Positions 34,235 to 45,048 of a stretch of DNA of 64,000 bases are shown one piece after another. Below the pieces are notes generated by a model, which was given only the letters and a program-made list of their open reading frames with translations, was not told the origin of the DNA and ran no database searches. The position numbers and the translations under genes were made by a program. Positions within the stretch are counted from its first letter, which is position 1; each line of letters starts with the position of its first letter. Source of the stretch: Agaricus subrufescens (taxonomy: Eukaryota > Basidiomycota > Agaricomycetes > Agaricales > Agaricaceae); contig CM057063.1 in NCBI GenBank assembly GCA_029945375.1, positions 1,795,894 through 1,859,893 on the forward strand, in the 5' to 3' direction.

Positions 34235-35641
34235 TTACTCGTCGTCCTCGTCATCTTCGGCTTCGGCAAGCCACTATTCCGGCGACGAGTCAATTAAACA
34301 ATTAAACGCACAAGGCCGCGAAAAGACGTACCTTGAGGAATGGCTCACTGGCCTTCCTGACTTTCTTACTAGTGTCCTTATCAACGTATTTCTTGCTGAC
34401 ATGGGTGCCCCATTGAGTGATGACTTCTTCCTCAAGGATGTCAGCTTGATAGAGGTCCATCAACAACTTCGGAACAGCGGGAATGAGAGAAGGCTGCATC
34501 AATCCGACAAGACGTTCGAGGCCACCTAGCAAAGCTTTCTGGTGCCTCTCCGAAGTGACCATCTGGACAGCAGATTAGTGTAAGATCTACTTTGACAATG
34601 CGCAGATAGCAGCTACCTTCTTCAAAAGTGGCAAGTAGCTCTTGATCTCGGTTGTGGCTTCGTCGGTGAAAAGAGCTTGCATTAAGACGAGGAGGGACTT
34701 GTGCTTCTTCTCAATGCCGAGTTCTTGAACCTTCTTGTAAACTTCGACAGCGAATGCCTTGGTACTATCTGCATCGTCACGATTGTCCTCAACCCACTTT
34801 CCAAGTTGAGAGTAGGGGCTGTTGACGTCTTCGTCGCTTCCATCGTCGTCCCCCAATCCGACAGCAGCCATACTGGCCTCAAGTGCTTTCATGCGCTGTT
34901 TGACAGCCTCAGGAGAAGTGTCCGCAGCCCAATCATCATTGGCGATAGCAGTCTCGGGATGAAGCTCCGCAGCTTCGGCTTTAATCTTCCTGGTGAGCTC
35001 ATCGTCGCTTTCGGCGCCATTGGCCTCATCGGCATCATCGGCATCGCCAGTTTCGTGAGTCGGCGAGTTACCACCACCGACATTCGCAGCAGCTGTACCA
35101 GCATTCTGACGTTTCTTGTCTTTCTTGGACTTGACTGGTGGATTTTTGAGAATGAACGTGGTCAACTTGTGCCTCATATCCACACCCGTACGTTCGCCGC
35201 ATGCCTTGCAGTCGCGAATGATGTCTTCAGACCTCCCGCTTTTGAGAATCACAAGATCAGTTTCGGGGTTCTTGCAAGACTTGCACAAAACAAACTTCTC
35301 GATAAAACCATCGAGGAGTTCACGAAGACGATTTGCGTCATGAGCACCATTGACAATGTACCGTTCATTCTTTTCATCAAATGACGTCTGTGCGCCGAGC
35401 TCACAGCCGAAAAATTTGGTGGGATAAGCTGGAGGTCGGCTGAGAGCACGCGCTACATCGGCCATGTTGGGAACGACGGTTTTGATACCATTTCCTTTGC
35501 CCTCAATTTTTGTGGTCAAAAGGGGCATACTAATTGGGATCAATATTCGTCAGCTAACGGGCTGATAAGAGGGACGTACCGGTAGCGGTAAAATTTGTCA
35601 TCGACATCACGACGAATGTTTACAGTAGGTCCGGAAGCCAT
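34235..35641 (-). CDS. TIF5: Translation initiation factor eIF5
   Basis: Four exons fit: 35580-35641, 34617-35529, 34332-34562 and 34235-34273, giving 414 aa, close to the yeast length. The N-terminus starts [20 protein letters not shown], then [11 protein letters not shown] and [12 protein letters not shown]. The zinc ribbon is CKSC...CKACG (near 35160-35290). An acidic linker precedes the C-terminal W2/HEAT domain, whose end has the aromatic/acidic box [12 protein letters not shown]. eIF5 is the GTPase activator for eIF2 in the 43S complex in the cytosol. All parts are intact. The last exon encodes only 12 residues. The divergent neighbour is F-actin capping protein, with a tRNA gene between them. 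Confidence 0.97.
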
Positions 35642-36218
35642 GATAGGCAGTATAGGTTTTTAACGCTGCTGCAGGAAAGGGGGTTGGTATTGAGGAGCGA
35701 AATTAGGAGAAAAACCATGCAGGACACCTACAAAACTAGTAAAGGATATAGACACGAGATCTTTACGCTTTGTGGAAGCAATTGGCGGACGAAGCATGAA
35801 TCCTCTGCCGGCACAGAAGAGGATATAAGAAGGGTGTAGGTAGTGGGTAGGCGCTATTGTGAAGATTTGTGGGCACAAGCTTCACTGGTAGAGTAGATGG
35901 TGGTTGAGAGTCAAGTTTTGAAAGCCCACGTTGCCTTTTCTTACAAAATTCGGTCTCGGAACTCGGCATCCTCCGGTACCCCTCCGGCGCTCACGCGACT
36001 GATAACGGAATCGCAGATGTGAGCACGGTAGCCAGCTGGCAGCCGGGAGCGCCAGGTCTCTCCGTCAATTTCGACTTCCTAATGTTCTACGGTGTAAAAA
36101 CCCGGGCCATATCGCACACATATCGATTGTGCCTCACCCATGCCCGATGTATTTTTGGTTTTCGGCCTCGGGCCGTCAGAAACGGCGATTGTGCCATTTC
36201 AGGCCGAACCAATCATAG
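35642..36218. other. eIF5 upstream region
   Basis: This holds the eIF5 promoter and 5' leader and the 5' flank of tRNA-Thr. The stretch 36080-36200 is GC-rich. No other gene is seen. Confidence 0.5.
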
Positions 36219-36307
36219 GCCCTGCTGGCGTAGTGGTAGCGCGTCTCACTTGTACCCTTAATCGAAGGTCAATGAGAAGGTCACTAGTTCAATCCTGGTG
36301 TGGGGCA
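36219..36307 (+). tRNA. tRNA-Thr(TGT) with 17-bp intron
   Basis: The acceptor stem GCCCTGC/GTGGGGC pairs with two wobbles. The A box TGGCGTAGTGG and the B-box/T-loop region AGTTCAATCC are present. The anticodon stem TCTCA/TGAGA closes the loop CTTGTAA once the 17-base insert 36255-36271 is removed directly after position 37, the standard nuclear intron site. Anticodon TGT reads ACA (Thr). The T stem ACTAG/CTGGT is complete and the discriminator base is A. Amino-acid identity rests on the anticodon only. Confidence 0.85.
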
Positions 36308-36525
36308 ACAACCTCTTCTGCGAGTATTTTGCTCAGGCTCTCTCTGCTCACTGAGCACTTCTATTTACTCGTGTCCTGCCCTTCCAGTACTTTGTTTTCA
36401 AGAATTGACCCAAGAACTGATGGTGGAACTGACGTCTGATTTAGTATCGCCTGTTACCAAAACAAGAACGTCCAAACAAGTTAACATTATCAGTATCCTC
36501 CTGCTGCAACATCGACACTTCAACC

Positions 36526-37837
36526 ATGACAGAACTCGTGGACTCTATGCTTGATCTTATGAGGCGCCTGCCTCCGACGCGAACAGAAGAGAATGTCAAC
36601 GCACTCATTGCAATTTGCCCAGAATACGCCGATGATCTGCTCGGGAGCGTTGATCAACCGTTACAGCTCAAGACTGACCGTGCAACTGGGCGGGACTACC
36701 TCTCCTGCGACTATAATCGGGACGGCGAAAGCTATCGGTGCGCTATCCTCACTACGTTCATTACGATAGTTGGCAAACTAGCAATGCGGTGCGGTTACCG
36801 GTATCCTTCAGATCACCGTGGTCAAATGAGTATGACCCCCCTCTCGAGGACGGAACCGTACCAACGCCGAAGCTACGCAAATTGGAAATCATGGCAAATG
36901 AAGCTTTTGATACGTATCGCGAGATGTACGTGATCTCCACCCTTCGTCTTAACTCAAAAATAATCTGACATGGCGTGGAATCAAGGTATTATGAGGGAGG
37001 TGTATCATCCGTTTATCTTTGGGACCTAGAGGATGGTGGATTCGCAGGAGTGGTACTATTTAAGAAGGGTGAGTCCCTCATTGAAGATAAGGCGAAAGAG
37101 TCGCTGAATTGTCTATTAGCGATGTCACCCTCTTCGGTCCAAGAACCTTCGGGATCATGGGACTCTATTCACGTTTTTGAGTCTGTTGAACGGGGGCGGC
37201 AGGCTCACTACAAGCTCACGTCTACTATCATGTTACAGCTCACCACACGCCAAGCTTCGCAAGAAGGCGGGGACAATGAGAAAAAGTCTACCATCATGGC
37301 TACCGGGTCAAACAACGCAAAGTATAAAGATATATCTTTCAATAGACAGGGCGAAGTCACTTTAAGCGGAAGCATGACACGGCAGGTTCGTGTACCTTTT
37401 TTCCCTTCATCATGGGTATCCAGTACCCTTTAAAGGTTAAACTACTATTCCACTTGAGTTAGAGGGGCCGCTCACTGATTGTTTGGGTCAACCTGTTTCA
37501 CTTCTCCACATCATTTGTCCTCTTGTAAAGTTAACTTTACTCGAGCTGATGGTTGTTATTGGTTTATCTAGCAAGAACAAGATTGGCCTATTCACGATCC
37601 TTCTTCACACATCACCAACACTGGCCGGATGATCGAAGAAATGGAAATCAAGATGCGTAACTCACTTCAAGAGGTGACATTACATTTGATTCAGAGATCA
37701 ATTGATTGTAATTTTTTTAGGTATATTTCGGGAAAACTCGTGATGTTGTGTATGACCTACGCAGTGTGGACGATCTAGAGAACGCTCGGCGGCAACGAGA
37801 ACTCCAAAAAGAACTTGTCGGATTTATCAAACGATGA
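36526..37837 (+). CDS. CAP2: F-actin capping protein subunit beta
   Basis: Six exons fit: 36526-36737, 36812-36925, 36986-37068, 37120-37385, 37572-37673 and 37721-37837, giving 297 aa. Landmarks are [78 protein letters not shown] and the C-terminal [19 protein letters not shown]. The protein pairs with the alpha subunit and caps barbed ends of actin filaments at cortical patches. An insert around [19 protein letters not shown] is longer than I expect for animal CapZ. No lesion is visible. It converges with the cyclophilin gene (138 bp between stops). Confidence 0.96.
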
Positions 37838-37975
37838 CGAGGCATATACATGTCACCACGGGAAGTACGATAGTCTTGTAATTCAACGTGGCATAACCAC
37901 ATGCATTGTGTACCTCACATCATCCTGAGACGTGCGAGGCATAGCCAAAGATAGAAATACCAACAGGACTCATGA

Positions 37976-38729
37976 TCAACGTCTCAGCTGAGCATCAGCT
38001 AATGGGTTAGCATGGATTGTGATCTGATTGGTAGTCAGCCAGATTAAGGTGCGGAGTAGGAAATGCAATTTACTTACATGAGTGAGCTTGATTTCGGTTA
38101 GCGGCCTATTCTTGTTGTTCACAGGTACACGTTCCATCGCATCAAGGGTGGAGTCTGCGCCGTCGATGACCTTGCCGAAGATGGTGTATTTGCCATCGAG
38201 GTGTACTTGCTTTGCATAAGTGATGAAAAACTGCGACTTGTTGCTGTCTGGTCCCGCATTAGCCATGGCAACGATACCTCGTGCGTTGAACTGATATCGT
38301 GAGATGCGGATCAGTGTACAATAGTAATACCCATGTACTCACTTTGAGTGTAGAACGTATTTCGTCAGGAAAAGAAGCACCCCAAATGCTCTGGCCCCCT
38401 TTCCCGGAGCCAGATGGATCGCCGGTCTGTATCATGAACGACTTGATGTTGCGGTGGAAGAGACAGCCATCGTAGTAGTTGGACGCGCACAGGGCGAGGA
38501 AGTTCTGCACCGGCGTGGAGTGAGATATCAGCCGTGCGGAGAGGACAGCCCTTACCTCGGCCGCCTTAGGTACAGCCTCGCAGAATATTTCTATCTGGGA
38601 CAGAATTAGATGTGTCACCGGGGAGACGACCCTGCAGAAGTACCTTGAGTTCGCCGTGGGATGTGTGCAACGTCACTGACTATGGTTTGGTGAACGACAT
38701 TCAGTGGAAGCACGAGAAACGCATACCAT
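37976..38729 (-). CDS. CYP10: Cyclophilin, PPIL3/Cyp10 type peptidyl-prolyl isomerase
   Basis: Six exons fit: 38727-38729, 38644-38679, 38556-38594, 38343-38504, 38078-38290 and 37976-38023, giving 166 aa, close to the 161 of human PPIL3. It starts [19 protein letters not shown]. The catalytic Arg is in [15 protein letters not shown]; next come [13 protein letters not shown] and [20 protein letters not shown]. The Trp that binds cyclosporin in cyclophilin A is His here, as known for the PPIL3 class, which is linked to the spliceosome. The first coding exon holds only the ATG and is followed directly by a GTATGC donor. The start is divergent from the G-alpha gene, 151 bp away. Confidence 0.95.
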
Positions 38730-38880
38730 GGCAGGGCGGAAGAGCGAATGGGTCTGTGACATTCTCTGGCTGTCACAATGATGTAAAAATAGCCCCCATC
38801 CAGATCGCGCTCAGCCGCTGTGCGAATCTGCCTGCCTACCAGTTCTTTCCTCCTCCCACCATCATCCTTCCCTCCCTATC
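38730..38880. promoter_or_regulatory. Shared bidirectional promoter (CYP10 / G-alpha)
   Basis: The two start codons are 151 bp apart on opposite strands. The interval is pyrimidine-rich toward the G-alpha side (38830-38880), common in fungal promoters. Confidence 0.5.
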
Positions 38881-40785
38881 ATGCGCACGCCCTCCCTTTA
38901 CAGCCAGGACGATCCTATCTCTGAGGCCCTCCGCCCGCCCGTAACAGAGACCGAGGCAGAGCGCATAGCTCGTCTCTCCGCCGAAGCCGACGCCAAGCGC
39001 GTTTCCGACAAAATCGATGAGGACCTCAGAGAAGAGCGCGAGCGTCTCAGACGAAAGAAGGGGGACGTCAAGGTTCGCTGGTGTCTCCCCTATTTATTCT
39101 TTGATGCGCATACACTCACCTTCCTCGCAGCTCCTGCTCCTTGGTCAGGCGGAGAGCGGGAAATCGACCCTCCAAAAGCAGTTTCAACTCATGTACAGGC
39201 CCAATTCCCTGGACGACGAGCGCATCTCATGGAAGACCGTCATTTACTTCAATGTCGTCCATTCCCTCAAGCATATTCTGAATACTCTCGAGGCATGGGA
39301 TGACGTCTTGGATGATGATAGTGACAGCATCTCCATCGCTGATGAAGGGGCGCATGCTCCTGGGATTTCAGGGCAGCCCTCCCCCTCTGCATCCCTTTAT
39401 AATGGTGGGGGCAACGACTCACCTAGTTCGGTTGGTGCAGCCTCTTCGTCCTCCAATCATTCTCACCCGTGGACCAAGGACAACGGTACCAATCAAATCG
39501 CGGCTTTACGCCGAAAGCTTTCTCCCCTCATTTCTACCGACACGCAACTCGCAGATCGCCTAAGTGGGGGGATTGCTGTTTCCGGATCAGGCAAAGGCAG
39601 GGTTTACGTCCGTGGCGGCTGGCAAGCTCGGACAATAGAAAATGCACTAGGGCGGTTGTCTGGAAAGCGTTCGGGTTCGGAGAAAAAAGACCGGGATAGC
39701 GTCTCAACGGAACCGCCATCGGTCCATGATGTCTTGATACTGGATGTCGCCCGTATGCTTGCTCTATTCGAGTCCGACATCAAAGAATTGTGGAACCATC
39801 CCACTGTCAAAGGAATGATTACTAAACGAAGGTTGAAGCTCGACGAATGGTCTGAATTGTGCGTTGTCGGTATATCGATTTCATATGCGAACCACTTACC
39901 AAGCTACAGCTTCCTCAAGCACATCGCTCGTGTAGCTGCCGCGGACTACATCCCTTCCACTGGTCAGTATATCACAATCCCTGGAACGCGTATAGCATTT
40001 ATTGACGCTCTTTTTGAAGACGATATTCTCCATGCTCGGATTCAAACGATGGGAATTGCGGAACACATCTTTGACGTAACAATTCATGGAAAATCCGTCA
40101 CATGGCATCTGTATGACGTTGGCGGCGCTCGTGGTCAAAGGCACTCTTGGGTTCCGTACTTTGATGATGCAAATGCTATCATTTTTGTTGCCCCAGTGAG
40201 CGCCTTCGATCAGGTATGAATGTAATTCTAGTCTGGTTGCTATGTTCTCACTTTCGCCTGTAGTATCTGGAGGAAGACCCACGTGTGAATCGCATAGATG
40301 ACTCACTCCAACTCTTTACTCAGATTTGCTCTAATGCATTGCTGAAAAACGTTCACTTGGTTTTGTTCCTGAGTAAGTCGGATCACCTCTCGATACACCG
40401 TTAATATTTCTATAACACTTGTGCCAGACAAAACTGATCTTCTAAAATCGAAACTGGATAAGGCGCTAAGGGTCCGGAAATAGTATGTCTCAAAGTTCGA
40501 ACGAACTTCCATTTTCTTACATATTCCAGCATAACTTCCTTTGGCGATCGCACCAACGACTATGAAACAGTGTTGAACTACTTCAGAGCGCACTTCCTCC
40601 AGGTGCATCGAAGAAATAACGAGAACAGACGTGTTCTGTATACACACTTCACTAGCGTTGTAGTATGTGCATTTCTACTGCTCACCTCTCCAACATAACC
40701 GACACGATCATTTCTTAATTAGGACACTAAAGCTACTCAACGCGTTATTGGCAATGGTGCGTCTCAACTTTTCTTCCACAAGTAA
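38881..40785 (+). CDS. Atypical heterotrimeric G-protein alpha subunit
   Basis: Exons read: 38881-39072, 39131-39858, 39910-40213, 40264-40372, 40428-40482, 40530-40662 and 40723 onward. The N-terminus is a charged helix. G1 is GQAESGKST. Switch I is ARIQTMGIAEHIF, keeping the Arg and Thr. G3/switch II is DVGGARGQRHSW, where the catalytic Gln of DVGGQR is Ala. G4 is NKTD and G5 is TSVVDT. A Ser/Asp-rich insert of about 100 residues lies in the helical domain (near 39300-39530). There is no MGxxxS myristoylation start. Such large, divergent G-alphas are common in mushrooms. The end is unsure: read-through gives a stop at 40783-40785, while splicing at 40757 to an acceptor near 40825 would give another tail. 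Confidence 0.85.
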
Positions 40786-41424
40786 GGCTACCCACACAAC
40801 CTCTAGTTCGGGACTCTATATTCAGAGGATATTTGCAGTCTGCCGCCTTGGTTTGATGAAAGACCGAGTCTATATTATGATGGCCCCTTGTTCATCCGTT
40901 TCTGCTGGTCACTACTGTATGATCTAGGCAGCTTGTCTGCCGTTAATATGTTCTTGCTGTCCCCTTACCTTTTTGCTATGGTCATCAAACCATTATTTTT
41001 TTAGTTACCGTGGGGCCGACTAGTCTGTTGAATGTACTCTCTAACATTGTTGGTGTGTTTTTTGTCTATCACTTAGACGTTCTACGAACCTTGTATATAA
41101 TACCCCGCGCCGTTGATCCATCACGCACATGTTTGTAACTCTCATACATCAGAAACACTCTGCTCCACGAAAGATATCGTCGGGCAATGAATGCGAATTG
41201 ATGCGATGTAACTGGTGTTTCTCAGGTATGTCGTCCTGTCAATGGTTCGGCCTTACCCCTCCTAGAAACTAGAAACATTTGAAGTAATGGAGATCAGATC
41301 TCAAAATGCAATTCGGGACAACTGGGAGCCGTGTATTATGATGTATCTACGATGTATCAATGATCCTATTCATTCCTTGCGTGTTCACCTCTTTCTAATT
41401 ATATAAATTCTGTGCGATAGATAT
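40786..41424. other. Intergenic 3' region of G-alpha
   Basis: It may include the last G-alpha exon (40826-40925). A/T-rich sequence follows. No other gene is recognised before the tRNA. Confidence 0.4.
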
Positions 41425-41496
41425 GCCGCCGTAGCACAATGGTAGTGCGTTGCTTTCCTAAGGCAAAGGTTGTGGGTTCGATCCCCACCGGCGGTT
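41425..41496 (+). tRNA. tRNA-Arg(CCT)
   Basis: A 72-base cloverleaf. The acceptor stem GCCGCCG/CGGCGGT pairs with one G-T wobble. The D stem is GCAC/GTGC. The anticodon stem TTGCT/GGCAA closes loop TTCCTAA with anticodon CCT, which reads AGG. The T stem GTGGG/CCCAC closes the loop TTCGATC. A T-run follows immediately, fitting Pol III termination. There is no intron. Confidence 0.93.
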
Positions 41497-43655
41497 TTTA
41501 TAAGAAGGTTCGATTCGAGTACCCTTGTGTGAAGCCCAACTCTACATTTGTCACGTAGTGTTGAAAATAGGTTTTTTTTTGTTATGTCAATCAATTCTTG
41601 ATTTTCTTCTGTCCTTTTTGCATTCACTTTTCATCTAATTTTTACCGACTGACCATACCGTTTCTTACGATTTTGTAAAACATAACGTAACACATTCTTT
41701 GTCTATTTTCACTGCCCTTATTAGAGGGCCGGCAAGGGTAGATAAACAACTAGCCGTGCAATCTTCACGCATAAAAATTCGGAGCTGCAAGTCCGTCTAG
41801 TTCCCTGTAGCCGGTCCTTGGAAAGGGAGCACTTAAATCAGAACTCTACATATCCGCCTACCAAGTTATGATTAGCCGTGGGTACTTCCCGAATTGATTA
41901 GGGTTTACTGGTCGAATCATTTTCTTTCTCTTGATTACTGAAGAAAGGTTATCAATTAGATATTAGAGTATGTGATCGAACTTTAAAGAACCTGATCAGT
42001 ATTGAGCATTTCAGGTGCGCTAAATGTACTCCGATGACTCGGTCAAAAACCCGACACCGGTTACCGTTACCAAAATGCCTCTGCCGAGATCCCAAAATAG
42101 AGCAATTTCAGATTTTCCATCTCCGCGCACTAACAAACTTTCATCGGAGGAGTTTGAGATCTGAAGCTCCTAGAACTAACGACAGTGGAGAGGCCCGAAC
42201 CAAAGTTAAGGAAGCGACGGTAATTACAACTTTGCTATTCACTGAGCTCTTTTTTTCCTCTCGTAAACCTCATGTTTGCGCAACAGGCTCTCAAAAGTCT
42301 AAGAAGAATCCATAATTGTTGAGAATACAATTGACTGACACTCGCACATGGTACAAGATCCCGAGGATGAACTAAATGCCCTTCTTCCCGGTTTCATTAC
42401 GAAAACGATGTTCTTCCTCCGTATTACCGGCAATTTCGTGACTGGAATGTGTTATAGTACAGCAATATAGCACTTGCGTGATCTGTGGACCAAAAAGATG
42501 AACGGAGATTTGCACACTGTACTTTCAGGAGGGGAAGACATTTAACCTTCCTGGGTTTAACAGCTTTGCACCAACATGAAACCTCGTCTAATCATACTTT
42601 CTTTGGAGTCCTCCACTTAGCAGGGTGATGACTGCCGTCATGGTTCTTGTATACTTGACTCCATGCACCTCCCAATCTCCTGGCCGAACAGGCTGTAGAA
42701 GAGACTGTTTTAGTGATATTAAACATGGGTATTTGTATGGTGTGGCGTAAACTTCTCAACCCGGGTGACTGGTGAGATATACCTCCTGGCAGCTCCCCGC
42801 GGTAGTACATGAGTCATTGAAGAGGACCAGAATTAGCGCAACCGTGAAGGACAAGTCGAATGTGACCGGGCACCGTCTCGGATTGTCCGTATCGGAAAAA
42901 CACACTGAATCATTTCACCCAGAGGGTCGCAGCTTTTCCTGGACCTCCAGCTAGATAGGGATAAACATCCGGCTGTGGAAGGCCATGGAAATTTGTTTCC
43001 TATCAACCATAGAAAACGAAGCGGGGCTTATCATTGATCAATATAAGGATAATCAACCATTATCCCGGGCTAACCTGCCTTGGAGTAGGCAATCTTGTGT
43101 GACTAATGACCAATCACAGAGAAAGATCTGTTTCGTTACATGGCCACCTCTCCATGTCAAAAAAGGAGTAAGCCTCCTTTCAAACAGCCAGCGGAAAGAA
43201 GTTAAACCAAGCTTTCAGTGGAGCTCTGAGTTATTTTAGTAGATTCAGGAACCTTCCAGCTTGCGCGATTTTGTGAATGTTCACGTTGCATCATTAGTCC
43301 AGGAACCAATGAACGCTATTGTCTGTTCTATGAGCGAAAAAGACGGAGGATGTTGCACTCCGCATTCTCATGGGTAAAGAGGAACCCGAAAATTCGGTGA
43401 AACATTGTGGGCGCAGACAGCCGCAAGTCCTGGTCATACATACGAATATTTTCTTATGCATTCTGTATGCTGCTGCTAGTAAAGTTGTCCTAGGACGTTG
43501 TAGGACCGCGGTGCTAGTATCATTTAGAGATACCTTGTAAAGGACTTGACGTAAGAATTGATTGTAGTCACATGGCCAGATGTATGTGTACTGATTAGAG
43601 TCTTACAGGATCATTCTAACGATAGCTGCCTTGAAGAGTCTTAGCATACCTCACC
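41497..43655. other. Intergenic, no recognised gene
   Basis: A 2.1-kb stretch with only short frames. A small frame starting near 42024 (MYSDDSVKNPTPVTVTK) runs about 45 codons and looks faintly protein-like, but it stops at GAGATCTGA and no domain is seen. Nothing else is supported. Confidence 0.4.
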
Positions 43656-44903
43656 ATGGCCGAAGCCAAGAAAAGGTTACTCGGAAAAGAAAAAAAGAAG
43701 AAGTTTCGATCTGTATTGTCGCTCTTTCTGTCGTAGCGCCATTGGATACTTAACCATCTGATTTCTATAGGACGGTACCCCAATTTGGGAGAAGCGTGCT
43801 ATTGACGGTCCCGGTGTTTGGGTAAGCTGTAAGACTGGCCCAGTTCTAGCCGTTTCTTCCCTGCTGACAGGCCTTATTAGGTGTCAAAGGTAAAGAGAAG
43901 CAAACCGTCGGGGAATTGTATGATCTTTTCGAATCGGTAGAGCCTCATGCCTTGTCGGGTCAGGGTTGATTTCAAATCTTTTGTCAGTTAGCCGATGAAT
44001 TATGGCCGGAAGACATCAGCGATAAAGAAGAGAACGCAGCTGAAGAACTCAGCCTCGAAGCTCAAATTGCAAGTGAGATGTCATCCCTACAGAAGCCGCG
44101 GAGAGAAAAAAGATTCGGTATGAGCGATAACCCACTTTCGTACCGAGGTTCATCTTATGAGATTCAGCCAGCTACCAGACTAACACTCCCTGTGGTAAGG
44201 TTTCGAACAGCCGTTTCCACCAGTGTCATCAAGTGACTAGGGTCCGATAGTCGTGTTCATTTCCTGCAAGCCTCCAATTGACCCTGTCCAGCTTGTCGTG
44301 AGGCATATTGAAAACGTTAAGCGGACAGGCGTCACACAAACACGGTTAGTCGGCATAGGTATAACCGTATGGAGCCGTGGTGACTTAATTTTTGTCATCG
44401 TCTACAGGTACACTCTTCGATTCGTTCCAGTGAGCGAAAGTTCCGTGGCAAATCTATCGGAAATAAAATCATTATGTCACAACGTGTTCACCAAATTCTT
44501 CGAGGCCCTCGGCGGACGAAAATTTACTGTTAGTCAGCTCTCCTCCTGCTTCCTGCGTACCCTGCAGTCCGATGACCTCCGGTTTAGTACAAGATCGAGT
44601 TGAGAATAAGGAACCATAGCACGATTTCTCGCTCTGTGCTGATCCAACATATTGCTCAATGTGTCCCCGATGGTCATACGGTATCACTGGACAACCCAGA
44701 TATTTTTATTCTCGTAGAGGTTTTCAAGGTATGTTGGCTTAATCATATGATTAATATATTTGGACTAAGTACAGTCCTAGAGCGTTTGTGGCGTGTCTGT
44801 CGTGCGAGATTACTATCGCCTTCAGAAGTTCAATGTAATGGAAATTGCTAACGCAAAACAGCTTTCAGGGTCATCAAACATTGATAGTCGAGTTACAGAC
44901 TAA
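43656..44903 (+). CDS. TAN1: TAN1/THUMPD1, tRNA acetylation cofactor
   Basis: Nine exons fit in phase: 43656-43712, 43771-43821, 43871-43936, 43988-44117, 44168-44194, 44251-44344, 44408-44528, 44588-44728 and 44781-44903, giving 269 aa. It starts MAEAKKRLLGKEKKKK, then IWEKRAIDGPGVW and VKGKEKQTVGEL. The THUMP domain covers the C-terminal half (DPVQLVVRHIENVKRTGV, ISRSVLIQHIAQCVPDGHTV, DNPDIFILVEVFK and GVSVVRDYYRLQKFNV). Tan1 works with the Kre33/NAT10 acetylase to make N4-acetylcytidine in tRNA-Ser and tRNA-Leu. One exon is only 27 bp. It converges with the TEA gene. Confidence 0.95.
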
Positions 44904-45048
44904 GTGAATATGTATATAATAATAATGCGGTGTTATAGACATATTATAGCGTGTACGTGCTAAGTGGAGGAGATGAAACAAACAACTCAATATGCAAGAT
45001 CAAGAATACCGTAAACTACATGCGACAGACCGAGTGGATGAAAGGAAA

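Noticed and set aside
34701..35384. 227-aa plus-strand frame
   Set aside because: Exact antisense of eIF5 coding sequence.
42024..42315. Small gene starting MYSDDSVKNP
   Set aside because: It stops after about 45 codons, with more stops in the following frame, no domain and no convincing splice rescue.
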